A stretch of 21,784 nucleotides of DNA from Blastocatellia bacterium (GCA_003488005.1 DNND01000029.1:1-21784), one strand, 5' to 3'. Positions 7,763-14,761 are shown, counted from the stretch's first letter. Made by a program: numbers and translations. Notes: generated by a model from the sequence alone, not told the origin.

Positions 7763-8605
7763 CTAGGCCTGGGTCAGTCGCATGGGCGGGTTCTGTCGCG
7801 AGTGTCGCAGCCGATCCTTCAGCCAGCCAGCCAACAGCCAAAGCGCGCAGAATGAAACCATCGCCAGCGAAAACCACTTTCCATAGATCCCATCAGGTGA
7901 AAACTTTTCGGTGGCCGCGTGCAGCACTTCGCTGTTTGGAAATACGCCCGCTTCTGAAAACTCGTGGAAAGAATAGATGGCAACCTGGATCATGAAGAGC
8001 AACAGAAAAATTCCGGTGACTTGGAAGAACCTGCGGACGTTAATCAGATGAGCAAACCGTGTCCAACCCCAGGCAAACAGACCGGCCGCGCAAAGACCTA
8101 ACAGCGCGCCGGTGAGCAGTTGTTCGCGAACCTGCATTAACATCAACGCCGTCTCCATTCCTTCGCGCGTGATCATCAGAAACGTAAAAAGAAACACGCC
8201 ACCCACCGCTGCGAGTTGCGAGGTGCGCGATGACACCTGGCCCAAGCGGTGATTCATGCGCTCGCGGAGCTTTGGTCCAGTCCGCCACATGTGAATTACG
8301 AGTGTGCCAACCATGACGATTGCAACCACGCCGAGCACACCTTCACGAAGAGATTCGTTTCCGAGAAATTGCCCGATGTAGGCGCCGGCATTCGCGCCGA
8401 ACAACCGTTCCAAACGAGACTCATCAACGCCGGCAGAGAGCAGGTAGCCAAGGCCCGCGCTGGCTGAAAGTCCAGCCGCGATCGCCGCGTAGACGGCGGA
8501 GGTCAGCCACTTGGCGTCTGATTTTTTTACGTAAGAAAGAATGACCGCGACCAGCAGAAAGGATTCAAAGCCTTCGCGCAAAACGATAATGAAAGAATTA
8601 AGCAT
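7763..8605 (-). CDS. FTR1-family high-affinity iron permease
   Basis: Integral inner-membrane iron transporter of the FTR1/EfeU family, 280 aa with this start, the usual length. Both signature REGxE motifs are present: Arg10-Glu14 (REGFE) in the first helix and Arg147-Glu151 (REGME) in the middle. About seven hydrophobic helices follow each other, ending in WLLAGWLKDRL. The start chosen is MLNSFIIVLREGFE, because FTR1 proteins begin directly with this helix; a 40-residue upstream extension with no membrane character is rejected and would cover the promoter. The usual partners EfeO/EfeB or a multicopper oxidase are not adjacent, so it may work alone or with distant partners. A strong promoter with a Fur-like palindrome lies about 70-100 bp upstream, suggesting iron control. 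Confidence 0.93.
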   Translation of the reverse strand: MLNSFIIVLREGFESFLLVAVILSYVKKSDAKWLTSAVYAAIAAGLSASAGLGYLLSAGVDESRLERLFGANAGAYIGQFLGNESLREGVLGVVAIVMVGTLVIHMWRTGPKLRERMNHRLGQVSSRTSQLAAVGGVFLFTFLMITREGMETALMLMQVREQLLTGALLGLCAAGLFAWGWTRFAHLINVRRFFQVTGIFLLLFMIQVAIYSFHEFSEAGVFPNSEVLHAATEKFSPDGIYGKWFSLAMVSFCALWLLAGWLKDRLRHSRQNPPMRLTQA

Positions 8606-8677
8606 TATGAGTTTAACTTTCCGAGAATTCTGGCGGCACCGAAGATGCGGGGAATCAAGTGGAAACCAGCCACCCGC

Positions 8678-8706
8678 AGTATAAGCTAATTGAAAACAGT
8701 TTTCAA
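8678..8706 (-). promoter_or_regulatory. Sigma70-type promoter of the FTR1 gene
   Basis: Read on minus, TTGAAA (8701-8706) is followed after exactly 17 nt by TATACT (8678-8683). Each hexamer matches five of six consensus bases. A start site near 8671 would give a leader of about 65 nt before the ATG at 8605. The -35 box lies within the palindrome listed next. Confidence 0.7.
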
Positions 8707-8708
8707 TT
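8688..8708. promoter_or_regulatory. Fur-like palindromic operator over the FTR1 -35 region
   Basis: A perfect inverted repeat with two 10-bp arms about a single central A at 8698. Its 15-bp core TGAAAACAGTTTTCA (8691-8705) has the 7-1-7 geometry of the Fur box TGATAATnATTATCA and matches it at 10 of 14 positions. It overlaps the -35 box and much of the spacer of the promoter for an iron permease, an arrangement typical of repression by Fur with ferrous iron. That Fur is the binding protein is inferred from geometry and target gene; another metal regulator is possible. Confidence 0.65.
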
Positions 8709-8749
8709 TCATAATGAGGCCGCAATAAACGGGCGCAAAAGCCTAAGAT

Positions 8750-10357
8750 TTACTGTCTGGTGACGGGGATTATTGCTAAGTCGGCTCGGAGAGGACCCAG
8801 TTGAGTCACCGCCGTTAAGCGTAAGGGCAGTCGGCGCGAGTCGTCGCTGATCCAGGCTCGCAATTGGTACTTGTCACTATCCGCATCGTCGGTGGTTAGT
8901 GAAATCTGAATTGCCGGGATGGTCTGCTTACCTAACTGAACATTTTCTTTTCGTATCGCGGTGATGAGCAGCGTCTTCGGTTTGTTGTTGACGAGAATTG
9001 AGATTGCGCTGCGTCGCGGCGGCGCCAGACTGAATGTCCGCAGGGCATAGAAGAATGACAAGTAGTCATGCGTACCGACCGGAATCTCAATCCGATCACC
9101 TTTTTCGGTAACTGCCGAGCCGTAGTCCTGATTGATTGCGAGTTTGCTTGCAAAACGCCGACGCCCTTCGTTGAAACTAAATTCCGTATGAAAGGGAAGT
9201 AGCGTTTTGGGATCGACGTAAGAGGTGACGACATCGTTGGCTACGAACAGTGCCTGAAGCGCATTACTGGTTTGAGCGCTCAACGTAAATAACAAACCAT
9301 CATGATCGAAATACTTTGAACGCGCGCGCACTTGGAAGTTTGCGGTGGCGGCCGGCAAGGTGATGTTTGGCAGAAAGACCTGGTAATTCAATTGTTCGCC
9401 AACCTTGAACGGCAGTTCTCCCAGGGCGCCGGAAGTATCGGATGACGAGTCAGCGCCGCCGGCAGGGGCCGTGCCATTTCTTCCAGGCGGAGTAATCACC
9501 CGCTGGGGGTCAGTTACCGGAGTAATGGCGGTCGGCGTTGGACCAGGCGTTGGCGGCACCGGCGGCGTCGCGACAAATTCTGACCCAGCTAATTCAGCGC
9601 GAATCTCTCCCGCCGAGTGACGCGCAGTTATCAGAACCGGCACATGTCTTTGATCGTCGCTGAAATAAATCTTGATGCCATACCCGTTAATCTGCGAGTT
9701 ATTTTTAATCCTCAGCCGGCAAACAATCGTATTGAACGAGCCGACATTGGTTTTGATTGCTTCATTTCCCGTCACTCCGAGCTCAATTTCGTAATGAACA
9801 TTGCCGTCGCGCACGCTCATGAAGTAGGTCGAGCCCGGGGTCAGCGGCAACGCTCGGACGCGGTAGATCGCCGATAGAAAATCATAGTTGCCCGAAAACT
9901 CACCGGTTCGTTGGGGAAGCAGCGCGGCGACACCCGCGGGCTGATTAAAGTCGGCCGAGGTATCTGATGTGCGCGACGCAGCGCGCAGGATTTGCTGGCC
10001 GCGAAAAGGCGTGCCGCTCACAGGATCAATGTAGGTGATGTAGTCGTTGTTCACCGCGAACAGCGCGGCGTTGACCATTCCCGTAGTTTCGATGTGCCCT
10101 TTTAGTTGGATTGCATCGCGGCCAAAAAAATTTCCGCGACCTGCTACCAACAGCTCAATATGGGCCGCGCTGACGAAGTTTGAAAAAGAGACGTTATAGG
10201 TAAGCCGTTCGCCCACGCGATAAGGAGCGGGAGAAAAAGGCTGAGAGCCCTGTCCGCTTACGACCTGGCTGCCAGATGAAACAGCGAGGGCCGCCAGCAG
10301 GACAAACGAACTAAGAATAACGAACGGTTTCAACCTTTGGTTCACTCCCTGAATCAT
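8750..10357 (-). CDS. Secreted protein with two tandem DUF3108 domains
   Basis: 535 aa. Residues 1-36 are a signal peptide (PFVILSSFVLLAALAV, cleavage near VSGQG). A first DUF3108 domain spans about 42-262, beginning YRVGERLTYNVSF and ending FSDDQRHVPVLITARHSAG. A Pro/Thr/Gly/Ser-rich linker (about 263-310) joins it to a second copy, about 313-530, beginning FKVGEQLNYQVFL and ending ISDDSRRLPLRLTAVTQLG. The matching openings and endings show an internal duplication. DUF3108 proteins are single-domain exported proteins of uncertain role, with a beta-rich fold compared to lipoprotein carriers; no enzyme motif is visible. It is probably periplasmic. It is upstream of the iron permease on the same strand, but the permease has its own promoter. 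No function is claimed. Confidence 0.85.
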   Translation of the reverse strand: MIQGVNQRLKPFVILSSFVLLAALAVSSGSQVVSGQGSQPFSPAPYRVGERLTYNVSFSNFVSAAHIELLVAGRGNFFGRDAIQLKGHIETTGMVNAALFAVNNDYITYIDPVSGTPFRGQQILRAASRTSDTSADFNQPAGVAALLPQRTGEFSGNYDFLSAIYRVRALPLTPGSTYFMSVRDGNVHYEIELGVTGNEAIKTNVGSFNTIVCRLRIKNNSQINGYGIKIYFSDDQRHVPVLITARHSAGEIRAELAGSEFVATPPVPPTPGPTPTAITPVTDPQRVITPPGRNGTAPAGGADSSSDTSGALGELPFKVGEQLNYQVFLPNITLPAATANFQVRARSKYFDHDGLLFTLSAQTSNALQALFVANDVVTSYVDPKTLLPFHTEFSFNEGRRRFASKLAINQDYGSAVTEKGDRIEIPVGTHDYLSFFYALRTFSLAPPRRSAISILVNNKPKTLLITAIRKENVQLGKQTIPAIQISLTTDDADSDKYQLRAWISDDSRRLPLRLTAVTQLGPLRADLAIIPVTRQ

Positions 10358-10401
10358 AATTCAAAACGCGGCGAGAGCAAATGCTACAGACCATCCCCGG
10401 T

Positions 10402-10516
10402 ACTGATGCGGTTTGAGTTAAAGCCTCGCAGTGGCAATGAAGTCAGTACCGTCCGCGGTAGCGGATGGGTTCCGACATTGCCATCGGCAGCCCAGCCGTT
10501 ACCGCGGACGGTACTG
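10402..10516. repeat. Dispersed inverted-repeat element, main copy
   Basis: The core is a long hairpin. The left arm 10444-10469 (CAGTACCGTCCGCGGTAGCG and on) pairs with 10491-10516 over 26 bp with two mismatches, across a 21-nt loop. Upstream, 10418-10439 (TTAAAGCCTCGCAGTGGCAA) matches the reverse complement of the very start of this window (1-23). A degraded copy of the core lies at 16508-16535. The 246-base gap 10358-10603 contains no gene; its remaining sequence shows nothing recognisable. Confidence 0.75.
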
Positions 10517-10603
10517 CCCTCATGACACTCGGTAACCTCAAACTAAACTGCACACGGACCTCGCGTAACTTAAACGCGGCCGCCGGTCAGCAGTTCCTCT
10601 GAT

Positions 10604-11344
10604 TCAACTACTGCTGCCGGCAGCGCAGCTCTGCATTTCGTCAATGATCAGTTGTGCCGCGCGCGCCGGATTAGCTGCGGCGATGATCGGACGGCCCACT
10701 ACCAGATAGTCCGCGCCCGCAGCAATTGCCTCACGCGGCGACATCACACGCGCCTGATCGTCATTGCCGGCGCCCGCCGGACGCACGCCCGGAGTAACCA
10801 CAACGAATCCTGGTTTCGTTACCGCGGCACGGACCAGCGCCACTTCGCGTGCAGAGGCAACCACTCCATCCAGGCCGCTGTTCGCCGTGAGCCGGGCCAG
10901 GCGAGCGACCATTGCATCGGCTTTTTCCAGCACGCCAATCTCTTGAAGAGTGGAGTCATCGCTGCTGGTCAACACGGTCACACCCAGAATCGTCGGACGC
11001 GCGCGTCCTTCGGCTGCGGCACATTCAGCGACCGCGTCTGCGGTGCGACGCATCATTGCGCAACCGCCACCGGCATGAACATTGAACATTGAAACGCCGA
11101 GACGCGTCGCTTCCACGCCCGCGGCAGCGACGGTGTTTGGGATGTCGTGAAACTTCAAATCGAGAAAAATTTTGTCACCGGCCTTTATAATCTCTTTTAC
11201 CAAATCGGGACCGGCCGCTGTAAACAGTTGCGACCCGATCTTAAACATGCCGGCGATTCCGCGCAGCGATGTGACCAGCCGGCGCGCCTCATCCGCAGTT
11301 TCGACATCGAGCGCAACGATTAATTTGTTTTGCACTGCACTCAT
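10604..11344 (-). CDS. pyrF: Orotidine 5'-phosphate decarboxylase
   Basis: Last step of de novo UMP synthesis: decarboxylation of OMP to UMP in the cytoplasm. The TIM-barrel motifs are clear: NKLIVALDV with Asp13, Lys35 in MFKIGSQLF, the catalytic DxKxxDI motif LDLKFHDIPNT (Asp62, Lys64, Asp67), and the phosphate-binding VTPGVRP. Length is 246 aa, typical. The start at 11344 (MSAVQNKLIVALDV) fits the family. An ATG at 11380 would add 12 residues and overlap the end of pyrD by 20 nt; that start would be translationally coupled and cannot be excluded, and neither has a good ribosome binding site. The gene is directly downstream of pyrD on minus, so the two are almost certainly co-transcribed. 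Confidence 0.95.
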   Translation of the reverse strand: MSAVQNKLIVALDVETADEARRLVTSLRGIAGMFKIGSQLFTAAGPDLVKEIIKAGDKIFLDLKFHDIPNTVAAAGVEATRLGVSMFNVHAGGGCAMMRRTADAVAECAAAEGRARPTILGVTVLTSSDDSTLQEIGVLEKADAMVARLARLTANSGLDGVVASAREVALVRAAVTKPGFVVVTPGVRPAGAGNDDQARVMSPREAIAAGADYLVVGRPIIAAANPARAAQLIIDEMQSCAAGSSS

Positions 11345-11360
11345 TCGTTTGATTTTATCT

Positions 11361-12479
11361 TCAAGAGCTTTTGTTGGCATATTCCGCTGCGCGACAGCCT
11401 ACTGCTTCGTCGAATGAAACGAAGCCTTCGCGCGAGATGATGCGGCGCAGCCCTTCGTTAATGTCCTTCGCAATCGATGGCCCTTCATAAATGAAACCCG
11501 TGTACACCTGAATCAAGCTGGCGCCCGCCGCAATCAACTCCCAGGCATCGTTCGCATCAAAAATGCCACCCACACCGATGATAGGCAGCGTACCACGTGT
11601 CAAATTATAGAGGGTGGCAATCGCTTTTGCCGCCTGCGGTCGCAACGGTGCGCCGCTAAGACCACCGTCGCCGAGTGCCGCTACTTTGTTGGCGTTTGTT
11701 CGCAGTCCGGCGCGTTTGGTAGTGGTGTTGGTTGCGATCAATCCGGCTACTTGATGCCGTTGCGCGACCTGAACGATCTCCGCCAGCTCATCTGTTTCGA
11801 GGTCCGGCGAGAGTTTTACCAACAACGGCAACAACGCGGACCGGCCGCTCTTCATTGCCAGCTTGTCATTGAGCGTTTGCAGTGCTTGCAGTAACGCATC
11901 CAACTGATCCGCCTGCTGCAGTTCCCGCAAACGGGCCGTGTTTGGCGAACTCACGTTCACGGCAATGTAATCAGCAACGGGATAAACCAGCTCAAAGCTC
12001 TTTAAGTAATCATCAACTGCGTTTTCGAGATCGACGGTCTTACTTTTTCCGATGCTGACGCCAAGAACACAATCGGGTTTATTCAGGGAAACTCGTTTGA
12101 CGAAATCGGCGGCGCCCTGGTTATTGAAACCGGCGCGGTTGATAAGGGCCTTGTCCAACGGCAAGCGGAACAGACGCGGCCGTTTGTTGCCGGACTGCGG
12201 GTGATAAGTCACCGTTCCTGCTTCAATGAAACCAAAGCCGAGCCCCGCGAGACTTGAAAGCGCGACACCATCCTTATCAAATCCGGCCGCAAGTCCGACC
12301 GGATTGTCGAACGTTAAGCCAAACCGGCGCAACTTGCCGAATGGACTTCTCCGGTAACGATCACCGGCTAACTTCTTAGTGAGCGTCGAACTAAAAGATA
12401 GGGAAGCAAGCGCCAGTCCGTGGGCTGTCTCGGCCGGCAGGCGAAAAAGTATCGGTCGCAGCAATGAGCGGTAGATCAT
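11361..12479 (-). CDS. pyrD: Dihydroorotate dehydrogenase, class 2 (quinone-dependent)
   Basis: Oxidises dihydroorotate to orotate with FMN and passes electrons to quinone at the membrane. The N-terminus MIYRSLLRPILFRLPAETAH is the amphipathic membrane-binding segment of class 2 enzymes. The catalytic serine is Ser178 within NVSSPNT (Asn175 and Asn180 bind substrate in E. coli PyrD). The FMN region VGLAAGFDKDG is near 61 and the phosphate site GVGGI near the C-terminus. Length is 372 aa. An upstream extension of 31 residues is rejected because it lacks conservation and crosses a heptamer repeat array. That array (12487-12514), not a Shine-Dalgarno site, lies directly before the ATG. pyrF follows immediately; pyrR is divergent across 194 bp. 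Confidence 0.95.
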   Translation of the reverse strand: MIYRSLLRPILFRLPAETAHGLALASLSFSSTLTKKLAGDRYRRSPFGKLRRFGLTFDNPVGLAAGFDKDGVALSSLAGLGFGFIEAGTVTYHPQSGNKRPRLFRLPLDKALINRAGFNNQGAADFVKRVSLNKPDCVLGVSIGKSKTVDLENAVDDYLKSFELVYPVADYIAVNVSSPNTARLRELQQADQLDALLQALQTLNDKLAMKSGRSALLPLLVKLSPDLETDELAEIVQVAQRHQVAGLIATNTTTKRAGLRTNANKVAALGDGGLSGAPLRPQAAKAIATLYNLTRGTLPIIGVGGIFDANDAWELIAAGASLIQVYTGFIYEGPSIAKDINEGLRRIISREGFVSFDEAVGCRAAEYANKSS

Positions 12480-12486
12480 TAGAAGC

Positions 12487-12514
12487 GGTGAAAAGTTGAA
12501 AAGTGATAAGTGAC
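12487..12514. repeat. 7-bp tandem repeat array before pyrD
   Basis: Four degenerate heptamers, plus-strand units GGTGAAA, AGTTGAA, AAGTGAT and AAGTGAC. On the pyrD strand the consensus is nTCACTT. The array ends seven bases before the pyrD start codon. It is the inverted partner of the array at 12631-12658. Confidence 0.7.
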
Positions 12515-12630
12515 GAGCGGAACCCATTGTATCTTTTTGCACGGGTCCGGCGCATCTGCGCACTGAGTTCAAAAAGACTCCAGCCAGCGGTTGTGATTCA
12601 TGCCAACGGAGAATTCACTTGCTTGGCGCT

Positions 12631-12658
12631 TTCACTTGTCACTTTTTACTTGTTCTTG
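12631..12658. repeat. 7-bp tandem repeat array before pyrR
   Basis: Heptamers TTCACTT, GTCACTT and TTTACTT, with a weaker GTTCTTG, end 15 bases before the pyrR ATG. This is the same nTCACTT family as the array before pyrD, in opposite orientation, so the divergent promoter region is bracketed by inverted arrays. A possible promoter overlaps it: TTGTCA (12636-12641), 18 nt, TAGTAT (12660-12665). This would start transcription almost at the ATG. Confidence 0.65.
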
Positions 12659-12673
12659 TTAGTATCCCGCGCA

Positions 12674-13240
12674 ATGGATTTTGTGGAAAAAGCGCGCATC
12701 ATGGATAGTCCGCGAATCAATCGCGCGCTTGCCCGACTTGCTTCCGAAATAGTTGAAGAAAACCACGGCGCCGGCGATCTTTATTTGGTCGGCATCAGGC
12801 GCCGCGGTGTGCCGCTTGCCGAACGCATGGCCGATAAGATAGCTGACCTGGAAGGCGATCGGCCGCCGGTCGGCGTGCTGGACATCACGCTCTACCGCGA
12901 CGATCTTTCTACCGTCGGAGCTAAGCCTATCGTTAATCGCACCGAATTGCCGGGTGACATTGAAAGCCGCAACATCGTTTTGATTGACGACGTGCTTTAC
13001 ACCGGTCGGACGATTCGCGCTGCGCTGGACCAGTTGATCGACTATGGCCGGCCGCGACGCGTGCAACTGGCAGTGCTCATCGATCGCGGCAAGGAGCATC
13101 GCGAGCTGCCGATTCAAGCTGACTACATCGGCAAACTGGTGCCGACAAAAAAAAGCGAGATCATCAAGGTGATGTTGCAGGAATTTGATGAAGAAGAAGG
13201 CGTGGTGATCGTCGAGCGACCGGCGACGGAAACTACTTGA
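12674..13240 (+). CDS. pyrR: Bifunctional PyrR: pyr regulator / uracil phosphoribosyltransferase
   Basis: Type I phosphoribosyltransferase-fold protein of the PyrR family, 188 aa. It converts uracil and PRPP to UMP and, in Bacillus, binds pyr mRNA when UMP is high to favour attenuation. The PRPP loop IVLIDDVLYTGRTIRAAL spans about 101-118. The PyrR-typical YLVGIRRRG is near 37-45 and TLYRDDL at 72-78. The start at 12674 (MDFVEKARIMD) matches family proteins; 57 upstream codons in frame are unlike PyrR and cross a repeat array. The gene is divergent from pyrD and upstream of pyrB and pyrC. A strong terminator follows after seven bases. No convincing PyrR-binding RNA loop was found near it, so its regulatory mode here is open. 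Confidence 0.93.
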   Translation: MDFVEKARIMDSPRINRALARLASEIVEENHGAGDLYLVGIRRRGVPLAERMADKIADLEGDRPPVGVLDITLYRDDLSTVGAKPIVNRTELPGDIESRNIVLIDDVLYTGRTIRAALDQLIDYGRPRRVQLAVLIDRGKEHRELPIQADYIGKLVPTKKSEIIKVMLQEFDEEEGVVIVERPATETT

Positions 13241-13247
13241 AGCAACC

Positions 13248-13272
13248 AGCGGCCAGCAATGGCCGCTTTTTT
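13248..13272 (+). terminator. Intrinsic terminator of pyrR
   Basis: A perfect 8-bp stem AGCGGCCA / TGGCCGCT (13248-13255 and 13260-13267) closes a GCAA tetraloop and runs into six T. It begins seven bases after the pyrR stop codon. It separates pyrR from the four-helix-bundle gene and pyrB unless read-through is regulated. No alternative antiterminator stem was recognised. Confidence 0.88.
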
Positions 13273-13287
13273 GTATCTTTTCAAAGC

Positions 13288-13315
13288 GTCAGTTGTCCGT
13301 TGTCAGTAGTCCGTA
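13288..13315. repeat. 7-bp tandem repeat array left of the four-helix-bundle gene
   Basis: Four heptamers: GTCAGTT, GTCCGTT, GTCAGTA and GTCCGTA, followed by a degenerate GTTTGTA. Units alternate CAG and CCG, which suggests duplication of a 14-bp pair. This is the same family as 13761-13795, in inverse orientation. Confidence 0.8.
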
Positions 13316-13378
13316 GTTTGTAATTTTGCCATTCTTAGTATTTCCGATTCCGATGGAGGGTTTCTAAGGAGGCAAAAA

Positions 13379-13744
13379 ATGGAAAGGACCAACTTCGAGA
13401 AGCTTCGCGTATATCGATTGTCAGAAAAACTAGCGGACGAACTGTGGAAAATCGTGATGCATTGGGACTATTTTGCACGCGACACAGTAGGCAAACAACT
13501 GGTACGGGCTGGGGACAGTATTGGTGCAAATATTGCGGAGGGAGCGGGTCGGGGAAGATTCTTGGACAACCGGAGGTTCGTACGCATCGCTCGGGGTTCC
13601 CTAAACGAAGTCAAGCATTGGTTGCGACGGGCTCATAGCAGAAGTCTCTTAACCTCATCGCAGACTGGTTTACTCAAGCCGATGATTGAAGAGTTGGCTC
13701 CCACACTTAATGCGTACCTTAACTCAATTGGTGTGAAGAATTAA
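13379..13744 (+). CDS. Four-helix-bundle protein (23S rRNA intervening-sequence protein family)
   Basis: 121 aa, the usual length of this family (TIGR02436-like, related in fold to the Avd accessory proteins of diversity-generating retroelements). The opening NFEKLRVYRLSEKLADELW, the signature RAGDSIGANIAEGAGRG near 41-57, and the helical C-terminus EVKHWLRRAHSR are characteristic. The molecular role of stand-alone members is unknown; original members are encoded in insertions inside 23S rRNA genes, which this one is not. It has a textbook AAGGAGG at 13366-13372, six bases before the ATG, unlike nearly all its neighbours. It sits between pyrR and pyrB, bracketed by inverted heptamer arrays. 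Together these features suggest an inserted accessory cassette. Confidence 0.88.
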   Translation: MERTNFEKLRVYRLSEKLADELWKIVMHWDYFARDTVGKQLVRAGDSIGANIAEGAGRGRFLDNRRFVRIARGSLNEVKHWLRRAHSRSLLTSSQTGLLKPMIEELAPTLNAYLNSIGVKN

Positions 13745-13760
13745 CTAACGGAACGCAGCG

Positions 13761-13795
13761 CAACTGACAACGGACCACTGGCAACTGACTACCGA
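13761..13795. repeat. 7-bp tandem repeat array directly before pyrB
   Basis: Five heptamers: CAACTGA, CAACGGA, CCACTGG, CAACTGA and CTACCGA. The last ends two bases before the pyrB ATG. The reverse complement gives GTCAGTTG/GTCCGTTG, the family seen at 13288-13315. No Shine-Dalgarno site is present between array and start codon. Confidence 0.8.
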
Positions 13796-13797
13796 CA

Positions 13798-14754
13798 ATG
13801 AATTTTAATCGCAAACACTTATTGGGCATTCGCGAACTCGAAGCGAGCGAGATAACCCATCTGCTCGATACCGCCGAATCGTTTCGCGATGTCTCAAAGC
13901 GGGAAGTGAAAAAAGTCCCGGCATTGCGCGGACGCACCGTTATCAATCTCTTTTTCGAATCATCAACCCGAACGCGTACCTCATTTGAAATTGCCGCCAA
14001 ACGGCTTTCTGCCGACGCTATCAACATCAGCGTTTCAACTTCCAGCGTCAGCAAAGGCGAGACGTTACTCGACACGGCGCGAAACCTGGAAGCGATGGCT
14101 CCCGATTGCATTGTGGTGCGCCACGCGATGTCCGGCGCAGCGCATCATCTGGCAAGAATGGGAAAAGCGCCCATCGTAAACGCCGGCGACGGCTCGCACG
14201 AACATCCGACCCAGGCGTTGTTGGATGCATTAACGATTCGCGAATACAAGGGCCGCATTGAAGGTTTGAAGGTTGCGATCATTGGCGATGCGCTGCATTC
14301 GCGTGTGGCGCGTTCGAATGTTCATCTGCTCACCAAACTAAACGCTTCGGTCAGTATCGCCGGGCCCGGCACGCTGGTTCCGGATGAGTTTGCCAAACTG
14401 GTCGACAAAGGTTTGCGCGTCGAGCGGCGCATCGAAGATGCCATCGAAGGCGCTGACGTCGTAATGATTCTGCGCATTCAACGTGAACGGCAGCAGGAAG
14501 CTTTTTTCCCTTCGATGCGCGAATACGCAGTTCACTATGGCTTGCGCATGGACCATCTGAAGCGGGCCGCGCCGGACGCGATTGTCATGCACCCCGGCCC
14601 AATGAACCGTGGCATCGAAGTGTCTTCCGAAATTGCCGACAGCAGCCGCTCGCTGATTCTCGATCAAGTAACCAACGGCGTGGCGGTGCGCATGGCCGTG
14701 CTTTATTTGCTCGCCGGCGGAGCACACAACGATGCGGTAGAGAAGGGACACTAA
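13798..14754 (+). CDS. pyrB: Aspartate carbamoyltransferase, catalytic subunit
   Basis: Joins carbamoyl phosphate and aspartate to N-carbamoyl-aspartate, the first committed step of pyrimidine synthesis, in the cytoplasm. 318 aa, usual for class B/C catalytic chains. The carbamoyl-phosphate loop SSTRTRTSFE is at 55-64; Lys86 (SKGETL) comes from the neighbouring subunit in the trimer; HPTQ is at 136-139; and MHPGPMNRG near the C-terminus is typical of the type that partners dihydroorotase. No regulatory chain pyrI is nearby. The ATG lies two bases after a heptamer array with no ribosome binding site visible. pyrC follows after 44 bp, mostly a further array, so the two are probably one transcript and may form a complex. 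Confidence 0.96.
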   Translation: MNFNRKHLLGIRELEASEITHLLDTAESFRDVSKREVKKVPALRGRTVINLFFESSTRTRTSFEIAAKRLSADAINISVSTSSVSKGETLLDTARNLEAMAPDCIVVRHAMSGAAHHLARMGKAPIVNAGDGSHEHPTQALLDALTIREYKGRIEGLKVAIIGDALHSRVARSNVHLLTKLNASVSIAGPGTLVPDEFAKLVDKGLRVERRIEDAIEGADVVMILRIQRERQQEAFFPSMREYAVHYGLRMDHLKRAAPDAIVMHPGPMNRGIEVSSEIADSSRSLILDQVTNGVAVRMAVLYLLAGGAHNDAVEKGH

Positions 14755-14761
14755 AGAAACC

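Noticed and set aside
8606..8725. 40-residue N-terminal extension of the FTR1 permease
   Set aside because: It lacks membrane character, places residues before the conserved first helix, and overlaps the promoter and palindrome.
12572..12600. Possible PyrR-binding RNA loop (ACTCCAGCCAGCGGTT) upstream of pyrR
   Set aside because: It resembles the ARUCCnGnGAGGYU consensus only if two bases are removed and lacks a clear stem, so it was not called.
12503..12673. 57-residue N-terminal extension of PyrR
   Set aside because: The extension crosses the divergent control region and both heptamer arrays, and PyrR family proteins begin at the internal MDFVEKARIMD.
13288..13795. CRISPR array or diversity-generating retroelement
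   Set aside because: The repeats are 7 bp with no spacers and no cas genes, and beside the Avd-like protein there is no reverse transcriptase or template/variable repeat pair.
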